Assembly (NCBI RefSeq): GCF_001613325.1
Contig: NZ_BDCD01000016.1
Location: 1 to 64,000 of the forward strand
Source of the DNA: Nocardia yamanashiensis NBRC 100130
Lineage (GTDB): Bacteria; Actinomycetota; Actinomycetes; Mycobacteriales; Mycobacteriaceae
Direction of reading: 5' to 3'
Length of the DNA: 64,000 bases
Shown: positions 17,007 through 25,682 of the stretch, in pieces
Layout of the letters: the number at the start of each line of letters is the position of its first letter
Position numbering within the stretch: the stretch's first letter is position 1
Notes under the pieces: model-generated
What the model saw: only the letters and a program-made list of their open reading frames with translations
Database searches by the model: none
What the model was told of the DNA's origin: nothing
Position numbers and translations under genes: made by a program

Positions 17007-17349
17007 GGTGGAGTCCTACCGGGTTTTCGCGGGCAGCGGGAGGGGACATGGCCGGGTTCGATCGGGCCGATTCGCATGTATCTCGGTTGATCTGCTGGAA
17101 TCCTGGTCGGTACCCCGTAACCTGCTGTCCCACAACCGAAGAATGCCCTCGACCGGCCACGAGACCGGAAAGGGGCCTTCTGCACCCACCCTGAAGTGCA
17201 GGTTTAGGGCGCGTGTCCGAACATAGGTCTTGCGCGAACAGACGGTAGCGTCTAGTAGGGACCGGTCCGCACACGCGGCCGGGCGCGCCGTCCACCGGCA
17301 CACCAGCTGCGGGCGGGGCAAGGGCAGGAACGTCGAAGGAGCAGCGGAC
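17007..17349. other. 343-bp gap upstream of the parA-scp-rluB-cmk-der operon
   Basis: It probably holds the operon promoter. A TAGCGT -10-like hexamer lies at 17246-17251 and a TTGCGC at 17230-17235, but they are too close to pair, so no promoter is called. A strong AAGGAG at 17336-17341 belongs to the parA-like gene. Nothing else was recognised. Confidence 0.35.
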
Positions 17350-18273
17350 GTGACGACTACCGGTGGTGCGGGCCAGCGGATCGAAACCGCCGCGCAAACC
17401 CTGTGGGAGGCCGCGGATGTGGCCCCCAGCGCGGAACTCGGTCCGACCGGGCGTCCCTTGCGTGAGATCCCCGAACCCGGCGCGCCGGACCATTCCGGCG
17501 ACGCGCTGATCGTGGCCATGTGCAATCAGAAGGGCGGGGTGGGCAAGACCACCTCGACCATCAATCTCGGTGCGGCGCTGGCCGAATGCGGGCGGCGGGT
17601 GCTGCTGGTCGATCTCGATCCGCAGGGCGCGCTGTCGGCGGGTCTCGGTGTGGCGCACCACGATCTCGACCTGACCGTCCACAATCTGCTGATCGGCAAC
17701 GGCAAGGTCCGCGTCGACGACGTGCTGATGAACACCAAGGTCGAGAACATGGACCTGCTGCCGTCCAATATCGACCTGTCCGCCGCGGAGATCCAGCTCG
17801 TCAACGAGGTGGGGCGGGAACAGACGCTCGGTCGCGCGCTGGCGCCGCTACGCAGCCGCTACGACTACATCCTCATCGATTGCCAGCCGTCCCTGGGCCT
17901 GCTCACCGTGAACGCGCTGGCCTGCTCCGACGGCGTCATCATTCCGATGGAATGCGAGTACTTCTCACTGCGCGGCCTGGCGTTGCTGAACGATACCGTC
18001 GAGAAGGTCAGGGACCGGTTGAATCCCGAGCTGACCCTGTACGGCATCGTGGTCACCATGTTCGATGCCCGTTTGCTGCATTCGCGTCAGGTCATGACGC
18101 GCGTGGTGGAGGTGTTCGGCGACCTCGTGTACGACACGGTGATCTCGCGGACCGTGCGTTTCCCGGACGCCAGCGTCGCCGGTGAGCCCATCACCACCTG
18201 GGCTCCGAAATCCGGTGGCGCCGAGGCCTATCGCGCCATGGCGCGGGAAGTCATACACCGGTCGGGCCGTTGA
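17350..18273 (+). CDS. ParA/Soj family ATPase (Rv1708-like)
   Basis: 307 aa. The GTG at 17350 is chosen because AAGGAG lies 8 bases upstream; the frame is open further back to 17230, but that part is Arg/His-rich and not conserved in style. The deviant Walker A NQKGGVGKTTSTINL is at residues ~57-71, DLDPQGALSAGLG near 92, and DYILIDCQPSLGLLTVNAL near 178. These are the marks of ParA-type ATPases in chromosome segregation. It is the first gene of an overlapping operon with scpA-scpB, so a segregation role is likely. It is the paralogue next to scpAB and lacks an adjacent parB, so it is not the main origin-region ParA. Confidence 0.9.
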   Translation: MTTTGGAGQRIETAAQTLWEAADVAPSAELGPTGRPLREIPEPGAPDHSGDALIVAMCNQKGGVGKTTSTINLGAALAECGRRVLLVDLDPQGALSAGLGVAHHDLDLTVHNLLIGNGKVRVDDVLMNTKVENMDLLPSNIDLSAAEIQLVNEVGREQTLGRALAPLRSRYDYILIDCQPSLGLLTVNALACSDGVIIPMECEYFSLRGLALLNDTVEKVRDRLNPELTLYGIVVTMFDARLLHSRQVMTRVVEVFGDLVYDTVISRTVRFPDASVAGEPITTWAPKSGGAEAYRAMAREVIHRSGR

Positions 18274-19283
18274 GCGATTCGCCAGACGCAGCGTCCGCGC
18301 CTGTATCGGCGGAGGCGGATTCCGCCGTGCCCGGGCCGGATTCGCCGGTGGACGGCGTGCTCGCCGATATCGCGGCGGCGGGGGAGCCCACGACCGCGGC
18401 TACCTCGGCAGCCGATGCCTCGCCCGCCGATACCCCTGCAACAACGGACAATTCGGGCACATCCGGCAAGTTCCATCTGACGCTCAGCAACTTTCAAGGC
18501 CCCTTCGACCTGCTGCTGCAGCTGATCAGCTCGCGCCGGCTCGACGTCACCGAGATCGCCCTGCACAAGGTGACCGACGAATTCATCGCCTACACCAAGG
18601 CTTTGACCGCCAGCCTGTCCGAGGAACAGGGCCTGCGCGCCGACAAGATCCTGGACCAGACCACCGAATTCCTGGTCATCGCAGCCACCCTGCTGGACCT
18701 CAAGGCCGCCCGCCTGCTGCCCTCCGGTGAGGTCACCGACGAGGAGGACCTGGAACTCCTCGAGGCCCGCGACCTGCTCTTCGCCCGGCTGCTGCAGTAC
18801 CGCGCCTTCAAACAGGTGGCCGAACTGCTCGCCGAACTCGAGGCGGCGGCGCTGCAACGGTATCCGCGCGCGGTCGCCCTGGAAGATCGCTACCTGGAGC
18901 TGTTGCCCGACGTTACGCTGGGAGTTGACGCCGCCGGGTTCGCGCAGGTGGCCGCGGCGGCGTTCCGGCCGCGTCCGGCACCGCGGGTGGGTGTGGATCA
19001 CATTCATCAACACACCATTTCGATCGCCGAGCAGGCCGCGCTGGTACTGGAAATGCTGAAAAGCCGTGGGGCGGGCGGCTGGACGACCTTCCACGAACTG
19101 TGCGCCGACTGCGAATCGCCGATCCAGATCGTGGCGCGCTTCCTGGCGCTGCTGGAGCTGTACCGCGGCAAGACGATCGAATTCGAGCAGCCCGACCCGC
19201 TGGGCCCGCTCTCGGTCAGCTGGATCGGCGAACTCGACGACCAGCCGCCCGCGCCGGTGACGATTGAGGAGGATTACGGGTGA
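18270..19283 (+). CDS. scpA: Segregation and condensation protein A
   Basis: 337 aa if the TTG overlapping the parA stop is used. The first ~65 residues are an Ala/Asp/Thr-rich disordered extension, and a later start cannot be excluded. The ScpA core starts KFHLTLSNFQGPFDLLLQLI (residues ~67-86), continues with DQTTEFLVIAATLLDLKAARLLP, and ends with the winged-helix part (FLALLELYRGKTIEFEQ, ~280-310). ScpA is the kleisin that bridges SMC heads and binds ScpB. It overlaps parA-like upstream and scpB downstream by 4 bases each. Confidence 0.93.
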   Translation: MSDSPDAASAPVSAEADSAVPGPDSPVDGVLADIAAAGEPTTAATSAADASPADTPATTDNSGTSGKFHLTLSNFQGPFDLLLQLISSRRLDVTEIALHKVTDEFIAYTKALTASLSEEQGLRADKILDQTTEFLVIAATLLDLKAARLLPSGEVTDEEDLELLEARDLLFARLLQYRAFKQVAELLAELEAAALQRYPRAVALEDRYLELLPDVTLGVDAAGFAQVAAAAFRPRPAPRVGVDHIHQHTISIAEQAALVLEMLKSRGAGGWTTFHELCADCESPIQIVARFLALLELYRGKTIEFEQPDPLGPLSVSWIGELDDQPPAPVTIEEDYG

Positions 19284-20104
19284 CCGAGGCAGTGCACGAC
19301 GCCGCCACACCGCAGGACCGCGAGCCCGAGGCGGAGAACGTGACGAACGACGCACCGGTCATGTCCGATGCCGACGCCGCGGCGGCCGTGCTGGCCTTCG
19401 AGGACGATCCGGTGGCCGACGGAACCGCGGTCGAGGGGCAGGGCAGGTTCGGGACCGCCGGTGACGACGAGGAATCCGAGCAGCTCGGCGACGACGAATT
19501 CCGTTCCGCGCTCGAGGCCATGCTGCTGGTGGTGGACGCGCCCGCCCCGGCGGAACTGCTGGCCTCGGCGCTGAACGACACCACGCGCCGCGTCACCCAG
19601 GTGCTGCGCGAGATGTCGGCGGAATTGAACGTCCGCCGCAGTGGCATGGATCTCAGATTCGTCGGCGACGGCTGGCGTTACTACACACGGAATGAATACG
19701 CACCGTATGTGGAACGTATGCTGTTGGACGGCGCACGGTCGAAACTGACCCGGGCCGCTTTGGAAACACTGGCGGTGATCGCGTACCGTCAACCGGTTAC
19801 CCGAGCCCGAGTCAGTGCGGTGCGCGGCGTGAATGTGGATGGTGTGATCCGGACCTTGCTGGCGCGAGGGCTGATCACGGAGGCCGGAACGGACCCGGAG
19901 ACCAACGGCACTTTGTACAGCACCACCGAACTGTTCCTGGAACGGGTCGGCCTCGCGTCCCTGGCGGATCTGCCGCCGTTGGCGCCCCTGCTCCCGGGCG
20001 TCGACCTGATCGACGAGATCAACGAGAGCTTGGAAACCGATCCCCGGTTCACCAGGCTCAAAAAGCCCGCCGAGGCGGATATCGACCTCGGCACCGAAGA
20101 TTGA
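19280..20104 (+). CDS. scpB: Segregation and condensation protein B
   Basis: 274 aa with a GTG start overlapping the scpA stop. Residues ~1-70 are acidic and disordered. The paired winged-helix ScpB core begins FRSALEAMLLVVDAPAP and includes LTRAALETLAVIAYRQPVTR and VIRTLLARGLITEAG, the most conserved segments of the family. It works with ScpA and SMC in chromosome compaction and segregation. It is followed at once by the pseudouridine synthase gene. Confidence 0.94.
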   Translation: MTEAVHDAATPQDREPEAENVTNDAPVMSDADAAAAVLAFEDDPVADGTAVEGQGRFGTAGDDEESEQLGDDEFRSALEAMLLVVDAPAPAELLASALNDTTRRVTQVLREMSAELNVRRSGMDLRFVGDGWRYYTRNEYAPYVERMLLDGARSKLTRAALETLAVIAYRQPVTRARVSAVRGVNVDGVIRTLLARGLITEAGTDPETNGTLYSTTELFLERVGLASLADLPPLAPLLPGVDLIDEINESLETDPRFTRLKKPAEADIDLGTED

Positions 20105-20113
20105 TTGGACAAC

Positions 20114-21655
20114 GTGAATACTCCCGCTCGCCGAGATGGCACACCGGAACGTAGACAACGGGGATTCGAGCCGCAGGGCGGCTCGCGACCCACCCGCGGC
20201 CGGACCGACAGGTCCGCGCAGTCGCGCGGTGGCGGTTCGAACGATTCGCGCGGCGGCGCGGGCTACGGCGGCGGCCGTGGCGGCAGCGACTCGCGCGGTG
20301 GATCCGGCTCGTACGGCGGCAGCCGCGGCGGATCCGGATATGGCGATTCTCGCGGCGGATCCGGCTCGCGCGGTGGCGCGGGCTACAGCGATTCGCGCGG
20401 CGGTCGCGGTGGTAGTGGTTCGGGCTTCGGCGGTGGCCGTGGCAGTGACTCGCGTGGCGGCGCAGGCTACGGCGGTGGCCGTGGCGGTAGCGATGCGCGC
20501 GGTGGTTCCGGTTCGTATGGCGGCAGCCGTGGTGGATCCGGCTATGGCGATTCGCGCGGTGGCTCGGGTTACGGCGGTGCGCGCGGCGGTTCCGGCGCGG
20601 CCGGAAGTTCGCGTGGCGGAAGCGGTTACGGCAACTCCGGTGCGCGCGGCGGCTCCGGTTACGGTGACTCCCGCGGTGGTTCCGGCCAGGGCCGTACCGG
20701 ATTCGGTTCGGACCGTTCGGGTTTCGGCCAGGATCGCAATGCCGCCCGCGGCCGGATCGGCGGCGGGCGGCCGCTGGCTCCGACCACCGCACCGGCGCGC
20801 AAGAAGCCGAAGCCGGAGCGTCAGGTGCAGGGCCCGGTGTTGATCAGCAATGCCAAGCCGGCGCGGCATCAGCACGTGGACGCCGAGCAGCAGCAGGGCC
20901 CGAAGAAGCTCCCGTGGGGCGAGGGCGAGCGGTTGCAGAAGGTGCTCGCCAAGGCCGGTGTGGCCTCGCGCCGCGCGGCCGAGGAGATGATCGAGGCCGG
21001 CCGCATCGAGGTCGACGGCAAGATCGTGCGCGAGCAGGGTCTGCGCATCGATCCGGAGAACGCGGTGGTGCGGGTCGACGGCATTCGCGTCGTGGTCCGC
21101 GACGAGCAGGTCTACCTGGCGCTGAACAAGCCCAAGGGCTGGCAGTCCACCATGTCCGACGAGCACGGCCGCCCCTGCGTCGGTGACATTGTCGCCGAGC
21201 GCATCGCCGCCGGTCAGCGCCTGTTCCACGTCGGCCGCCTGGACGCCGACACCGAGGGCCTGCTGCTGCTCACCAATGACGGCGATCTGGCGCACCGCCT
21301 GATGCACCCGTCGTTCGAGGTGTCCAAGACCTACCTGGCCACGGTCGACGGCGAGGTCAACGCCCGCTACGTCACCAAGCTGCTCAAGGACGGCGTCGAG
21401 CTCGAGGACGGTCCCGCCAAGGTGGACAAGTTCGTGGTGCTCGAGGTCGGCCAGGGCAAGTCGCTGGTGAAGGTGGTGCTGCACGAGGGCCGCAAGCACA
21501 TCGTGCGCCGCCTGCTCGCCGCGGTCGATCACCCGGTGAAGGCGCTGGTCCGTACGCATATCGGCCCGGTCGCGCTCGGCGACCAGCGGCCCGGCACCCT
21601 GCGGGTGCTCGGCCGGGACGAAATCGGGAAGCTTTACGAGGCGGTGTCGTTGTGA
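20114..21655 (+). CDS. rluB: 23S rRNA pseudouridine synthase with long Gly/Ser/Arg repeat N terminus
   Basis: 513 aa, about twice the usual RluB/RsuA length. GTG 20114 is chosen; TTG 20105 is three codons earlier. Residues ~35-200 are RGGSGYG(D/G)SRGG-type repeats. The enzyme follows: an S4 RNA-binding domain (LQKVLAKAGVASRRAAEEMI, ~273-320) and the RsuA-type catalytic domain with GRLDADTEGLLLLTNDGDLAHRL, the aspartate of GRLDADT being catalytic. Family enzymes convert a 23S rRNA uridine (U2605 in E. coli RluB) to pseudouridine. The repeat part resembles the RGG region of the first gene in this window. It overlaps cmk by 4 bases. Confidence 0.9.
   Translation: MNTPARRDGTPERRQRGFEPQGGSRPTRGRTDRSAQSRGGGSNDSRGGAGYGGGRGGSDSRGGSGSYGGSRGGSGYGDSRGGSGSRGGAGYSDSRGGRGGSGSGFGGGRGSDSRGGAGYGGGRGGSDARGGSGSYGGSRGGSGYGDSRGGSGYGGARGGSGAAGSSRGGSGYGNSGARGGSGYGDSRGGSGQGRTGFGSDRSGFGQDRNAARGRIGGGRPLAPTTAPARKKPKPERQVQGPVLISNAKPARHQHVDAEQQQGPKKLPWGEGERLQKVLAKAGVASRRAAEEMIEAGRIEVDGKIVREQGLRIDPENAVVRVDGIRVVVRDEQVYLALNKPKGWQSTMSDEHGRPCVGDIVAERIAAGQRLFHVGRLDADTEGLLLLTNDGDLAHRLMHPSFEVSKTYLATVDGEVNARYVTKLLKDGVELEDGPAKVDKFVVLEVGQGKSLVKVVLHEGRKHIVRRLLAAVDHPVKALVRTHIGPVALGDQRPGTLRVLGRDEIGKLYEAVSL
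20221..20695 (+). repeat. In-gene repeats coding SRGGSGYG units
   Basis: Imperfect 18-36 base units such as tcgcgcggtggatccggc recur ~20 times with wobble changes. They code the disordered N terminus of the pseudouridine synthase. Confidence 0.85.
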
Positions 21656-22386
21656 ACGGTGTGGGATTGATCGACACGACCGGTGCGCTGACCGGTTCGG
21701 CGCAGCTGGTCGTCGCCATGGACGGCCCGTCGGGCACCGGCAAGTCGAGCGTGTCGCGCTTGCTGGCGACCCGGCTCGGGGCCAGCTATCTCGATACCGG
21801 CGCCATGTACCGGGTCGCGACCCTGCGCGTGCTGCGCAGCGGCGTGGACCTCGACGATGCCGCCGCGATCGTGGTGGCCGTCAAGGAGTTGCCGCTGACC
21901 ATCGGCACCGATCCGAGCCGCGAGGTGATCGAGCTCGACGGCGAGGACGTGTCGAACGAGATCCGCGGCAACGAGGTGACCAAGGCGGTGTCCGCGGTAT
22001 CGGCGGTGCCGGAGGTGCGCGAGCAGCTGGTGGCCCTGCAGCGCGAGATCGCGTTCGCCGCCGGCCGGATCGTGGTCGAGGGCCGCGATATCGGCACGGT
22101 GGTGCTGCAGGACGCGGACGTCAAGATCTATCTGACCGCGTCCGCGGAGGCCCGTGCCTTCCGCCGGAACGCGCAGAACATCGCCGAGGGCCGCGGCGAC
22201 GATTACGAAGGCGTGCTGGCCGATGTGCAGCGCCGCGACAATCTGGACTCGACCCGCAAGGTGTCGCCGTTGCGTCCCGCCGAGGACGCGATTCTGGTCG
22301 ACACCAGCGAGCTGACCAAGGACGAGACCATCGACGAGCTGTATCGCGTGGTGGCGCAGCGTATTTCGGCAGGAGGCGGGCAGTGA
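21652..22386 (+). CDS. cmk: Cytidylate kinase
   Basis: 244 aa with a GTG start overlapping the rluB stop. It phosphorylates CMP and dCMP with ATP. The P-loop AMDGPSGTGKSSVSRLL is at residues ~22-38, YLDTGAMYRVATL near 44-56, VVEGRDIGTVVLQDADVKIYLTAS near 140, and the lid RR-D-LDSTRKVSPL near 195. All are standard for bacterial CMK. The operon position between rluB and der matches Rv1711-Rv1712-Rv1713. Confidence 0.95.
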   Translation: MNGVGLIDTTGALTGSAQLVVAMDGPSGTGKSSVSRLLATRLGASYLDTGAMYRVATLRVLRSGVDLDDAAAIVVAVKELPLTIGTDPSREVIELDGEDVSNEIRGNEVTKAVSAVSAVPEVREQLVALQREIAFAAGRIVVEGRDIGTVVLQDADVKIYLTASAEARAFRRNAQNIAEGRGDDYEGVLADVQRRDNLDSTRKVSPLRPAEDAILVDTSELTKDETIDELYRVVAQRISAGGGQ

Positions 22387-23798
22387 CCCAGGACACCTTC
22401 GCGGGTGACGGCATCTGGTCGGACGAATCCGATTGGGATATCGCCGAATTCGAGGGCGAGCAGGACGCCGAGCACATTCCGCTGCCCACGCTGGCCATTG
22501 TCGGCCGCCCGAACGTGGGCAAATCGACGCTGGTGAACCGTATTCTCGGGCGTCGCGAGGCCGTGGTGGAGGACATTCCGGGCGTGACCCGGGACCGCAT
22601 CTCCTACGAGGCCACCTGGGCCGGTCGGCGTTTCATGGTGCAGGACACCGGCGGCTGGGAGCCCGACGCCAAGGGCCTGCAGCAGTCGGTGGCGCGGCAG
22701 GCGCAGGTCGCCATGGACACCGCGGACGCCATCGTCGTGGTGGTGGACGCCACGGTCGGCGCGACCTCCACCGACGAGGCGGTCGCGAAGACGTTGCGCC
22801 GCTCCAAGACTCCGGTGCTGCTGGTCGCCAACAAGGTCGACAATCAGAAACTGGAAGCCGACGCGGCGGTGCTGTGGTCGCTGGGTCTCGGTGAGCCGCA
22901 CATGATCTCGGCCGCGCACGGTCGCGGCACCGGCGATCTGCTGGACGAGATCCTGCGCGTCCTGCCGGAAACCCCGCGCGAGGGCACGGGTGTCGCGGGC
23001 GGCCCGCGCCGCGTGGCGCTGGTCGGCAAGCCGAACGTCGGCAAGTCCTCGCTGCTGAACAAGCTGACCGGCGAGGAACGCTCGGTCGTGCACAATGTGG
23101 CCGGCACCACCGTCGACCCGGTCGACTCGCTGGTCGAATTGGGCGGCAAGCCTTGGCGTTTCGTCGATACCGCCGGCCTGCGCCGCAAGGTCTCGAATGC
23201 CAGCGGCCACGAGTTCTACGCCTCGCTGCGCACCAAGGGCGCCATCGAGTCCGCCGAGGTCGCGGTCATGCTCATCGACGCCTCCCAGCCGATCACCGAG
23301 CAGGACCTGCGCGTCATCTCCATGGTCGCCGAAACCGGCCGCGCCCTGGTCATCGCCTACAACAAGTGGGATCTGGTCGACGAGGACCGTCGCGAGATGC
23401 TCGAGCGCGAGATCGACCGCGAAATGGTCCAGGTTCGCTGGGCCCAGCGCGTCAATATCTCCGCTCAGACCGGCCGCGCCGTCCAGAAGCTCGTCCCCGC
23501 AATGGAAACCGCCCTGGAATCCTGGGACAAGCGCATCCCGACGGGCCGCCTGAACAACTGGCTCAAGGAAGTTATCGCCGCCACCCCGCCCCCCATGCGC
23601 GGCGGCCGCCTCCCGCGAGTCCTGTTCGCCACCCAGGCGTCCACCCGCCCGCCGACGTTCGTCCTGTTCACCACCGGCTTCCTGGAAGCGGGCTACCGCC
23701 GCTTCATCGAACGCCGCCTGCGTGAAGAGTTCGGCTTCGACGGTTCGCCCGTGCGTGTGAACGTCCGCGTGCGCGAGAAGCGGGAACGCAAGAAGTAA
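22383..23798 (+). CDS. der: GTPase Der (EngA), ribosome assembly factor
   Basis: 471 aa. Two tandem G domains: G1 GRPNVGKSTLVNRI with G3 DTGGWE and G4 NKVD in the first; GKPNVGKSSLLNKL, DTAGLRR and NKWD in the second. A C-terminal KH-like domain (RLNNWLKEVIAATPPP, ending VNVRVREKRERKK) follows. Der acts in 50S subunit maturation. The first ~35 residues are an acidic extension common in actinobacteria. It is the last gene of the parA-der operon, followed by a long hairpin. Confidence 0.96.
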   Translation: MTQDTFAGDGIWSDESDWDIAEFEGEQDAEHIPLPTLAIVGRPNVGKSTLVNRILGRREAVVEDIPGVTRDRISYEATWAGRRFMVQDTGGWEPDAKGLQQSVARQAQVAMDTADAIVVVVDATVGATSTDEAVAKTLRRSKTPVLLVANKVDNQKLEADAAVLWSLGLGEPHMISAAHGRGTGDLLDEILRVLPETPREGTGVAGGPRRVALVGKPNVGKSSLLNKLTGEERSVVHNVAGTTVDPVDSLVELGGKPWRFVDTAGLRRKVSNASGHEFYASLRTKGAIESAEVAVMLIDASQPITEQDLRVISMVAETGRALVIAYNKWDLVDEDRREMLEREIDREMVQVRWAQRVNISAQTGRAVQKLVPAMETALESWDKRIPTGRLNNWLKEVIAATPPPMRGGRLPRVLFATQASTRPPTFVLFTTGFLEAGYRRFIERRLREEFGFDGSPVRVNVRVREKRERKK

Positions 23799-23818
23799 CC
23801 CGAGTCGCTCGGTTCTCC

Positions 23819-23859
23819 GAACGCCCGGCCGCCTGGTCCACCAGGTGCGCCGGGCGTTC
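23819..23859 (+). terminator. Long hairpin after der
   Basis: GAACGCCCGGC (23819-23829) pairs perfectly with GCCGGGCGTTC (23849-23859), and the loop holds a second stem (CCTGG/CCAGG). There is no T tract, as is common for actinobacterial hairpin terminators. It lies between convergent genes and may serve both. Confidence 0.6.
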
Positions 23860-23892
23860 GTGTATCCGGATACCGCTGAGCCGCAGCCGGTT

Positions 23893-24630
23893 TCAAGGGG
23901 CCGCCGCGGTTTCGATATAGCGCTCGTAGCCGTCGAGGAGACGGTCCAGGGCGAAGCGGAAGTCGGCCTCTTCCCAGTGCATGCCGTCGTCTTCGAAGGC
24001 GTTGTGCTGGAGGGCGCGGCTGACGGTGGGGTAGCGGGCGGGGTCGAGGACTTGGAGCAGGACGGCGGTGTAGTCGTGTTCTTCCTTGGCGCGCTTGGTC
24101 ATTTCGCGCAGGAAGCGGGTGCGGCCGATGACGTAGAGGGAGAGGTTGACCATCAGTTGCAGGCGCTGAGGTTCGGGGATGGGGAGGTCGGCGAGGGCGG
24201 ACAGGCCGGTTTCGAGCCAGTCCATATTGTTGGGGCCGGTGGGCGGGCCGGACATGGGGATGTCGAGCCACCATTCGTGGGCGCGGATGGCGTGGAATTC
24301 CGCCCAGGCCCAGGCTTCCAGGGCGGGCCGCCAGCCGTCGCCCGCGGGTAGCTCGGGGGCGGGCCCGATGACGCGGTCCAGGAGCAGTTCGACCAGGGTT
24401 TCCTTGCTGTCGACATAGCGGTACAGCGACATGGGGGTGAAGCCGAGTTGTTTCGCGACGCGGCTCATGGACAGGGCCGCATAGCCTTCCGCGTCGGCGA
24501 CGGCGATGGCGGCGTCCAGGATCTGGTCCAGGCTCAGGCCGCGTTTGGGTCCGCGGCTGCCGGCGCCGTCCAGGTCCCAGAGCAGCTTCACCGACTTCGG
24601 TAGGACGCGCACATCCATGCGGTTTTCCAT
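23893..24630 (-). CDS. TetR family regulator of the ABC exporter
   Basis: 245 aa. The HTH is at residues ~30-75 (LDQILDAAIAVADAEG, LSMSRVAKQLGFTPMSLYRYVDSKETL). The C-terminal part, with WRPALEAWAWAEFHAIRAHEWWLDIPM and a long helical end, is of the TetR_C_1 (TetR-class II) type seen in regulators of drug exporters. It is divergent from the ABC transporter pair across a 101-bp gap containing a large inverted repeat (24672-24716). By inference it represses the exporter and itself until it binds a ligand. Confidence 0.9.
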   Translation of the reverse strand: MENRMDVRVLPKSVKLLWDLDGAGSRGPKRGLSLDQILDAAIAVADAEGYAALSMSRVAKQLGFTPMSLYRYVDSKETLVELLLDRVIGPAPELPAGDGWRPALEAWAWAEFHAIRAHEWWLDIPMSGPPTGPNNMDWLETGLSALADLPIPEPQRLQLMVNLSLYVIGRTRFLREMTKRAKEEHDYTAVLLQVLDPARYPTVSRALQHNAFEDDGMHWEEADFRFALDRLLDGYERYIETAAAP

Positions 24631-24671
24631 CCGGCCTCCTGTTTTCGTTGCCTACATCTTGCGCCATGCCT

Positions 24672-24716
24672 GAAACTGTGTAGCCTGTAAACACAGTGTA
24701 GTGCATACACAGTTTC
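24672..24716. promoter_or_regulatory. Nested inverted repeats, TetR operator region
   Basis: Outer arms GAAACTGTGTA (24672-24682) and TACACAGTTTC (24706-24716) match perfectly. Inside are CTGTGT/ACACAG (24676-24696) and GTGTA/TACAC (24696-24710). The cluster sits 16 bases before the ABC ATPase start and 42 bases from the TetR start, which suits repression of both. Confidence 0.6.
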
Positions 24717-24731
24717 TGAATCGGGGATCTC

Positions 24732-25682
24732 ATGACGACAACCGGAACCCGCCCTGCCATCGAAGTGACGGGGCTGACCAAATCGTTCGGCGAGCATCGC
24801 GTGCTGCGCGGCATCGATCTGGAAGTGCCTGCCGGAACGGTGTTTTCGCTACTCGGGCCGAACGGGGCGGGCAAGACCACCGTGGTCCGCATCCTCACCA
24901 CGCTCGGGCGGCCGGACGCGGGGCAGGTGCGGGTCGGCGGGCGCGATCCGGGGCGCGAACCGGATGCGGTGCGCGGGCTCATCGGCGTGACCGGCCAGTT
25001 CTCGGCGGTGGACGAGGTGCTCACCGGCGCGGAGAACCTCCGGTTGATGGGCCGGCTGCTGCATCTGGGCGGGCGGGAGACCGCCGTGCGTACCGAGCGG
25101 CTGTTGCAGCAGTTCGATCTGATGGAGGCGTCGGGCAAGCGGGCGGGCGCGTATTCGGGCGGGATGCGCCGCCGGCTGGATCTGGCCATGAGCTTGATGG
25201 GCGATCCGCGCATCGTATTCCTGGACGAACCCACCACCGGCCTGGATCCGCGCAGCCGCCGAGAACTGTGGGAGGTGATCCGCCGCCTGGTGGGGGAGGG
25301 GGTGACCATCTTCCTCACCACGCAGTACCTGGAGGAGGCGGATCAGCTCGCGGACCGTATCGCGGTGCTCGACGAGGGGTGCATCGTGGCCGAGGGCAGC
25401 GCCGGTGAGCTGAAGAAGCTGGCGCCCGGCGGGCATATCCGGCTCGGCTTCGCCGACTCACACGGTCTGGCGGCCGCGGCGCGCGCGGTGCCGGCGGCCG
25501 AGGTGGACACCGATCAGCTGACGCTGCAGGTGCCCTCCGACGGCAGCATGGCCGAATTGCGCAGGCTGCTGGACCATTTCGACGCACATGCCGTCACCGT
25601 CGACCAACTCGCCATCCACACCCCGGATCTCGACGATGTCTTCTTCGCCCTGACCGGATCCGCCACGAAAGGTGAACGGTAA
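24732..25682 (+). CDS. ABC transporter ATP-binding protein, DrrA-like
   Basis: 316 aa. Walker A GPNGAGKTTVVRIL is at residues ~40-53, a Q-loop at VTGQFSAVDEVLTG, the signature YSGGMRRRLDLA near 142, and Walker B IVFLDEPTTGLDP near 160. The C-terminal extension ending PDLDDVFFALTG is that of daunorubicin-resistance (DrrA) type ATPases. It pairs with the permease that overlaps its stop codon by one base (TAATG). A GGGGA site lies 5 bases before the ATG. It probably exports a hydrophobic drug or lipid; the substrate is unknown. Confidence 0.93.
   Translation: MTTTGTRPAIEVTGLTKSFGEHRVLRGIDLEVPAGTVFSLLGPNGAGKTTVVRILTTLGRPDAGQVRVGGRDPGREPDAVRGLIGVTGQFSAVDEVLTGAENLRLMGRLLHLGGRETAVRTERLLQQFDLMEASGKRAGAYSGGMRRRLDLAMSLMGDPRIVFLDEPTTGLDPRSRRELWEVIRRLVGEGVTIFLTTQYLEEADQLADRIAVLDEGCIVAEGSAGELKKLAPGGHIRLGFADSHGLAAAARAVPAAEVDTDQLTLQVPSDGSMAELRRLLDHFDAHAVTVDQLAIHTPDLDDVFFALTGSATKGER

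Noticed and set aside
19274..21559. 761-codon minus-strand frame across scpB and rluB
   Set aside because: Antisense of well-identified genes; it owes its openness to high GC and repeats.
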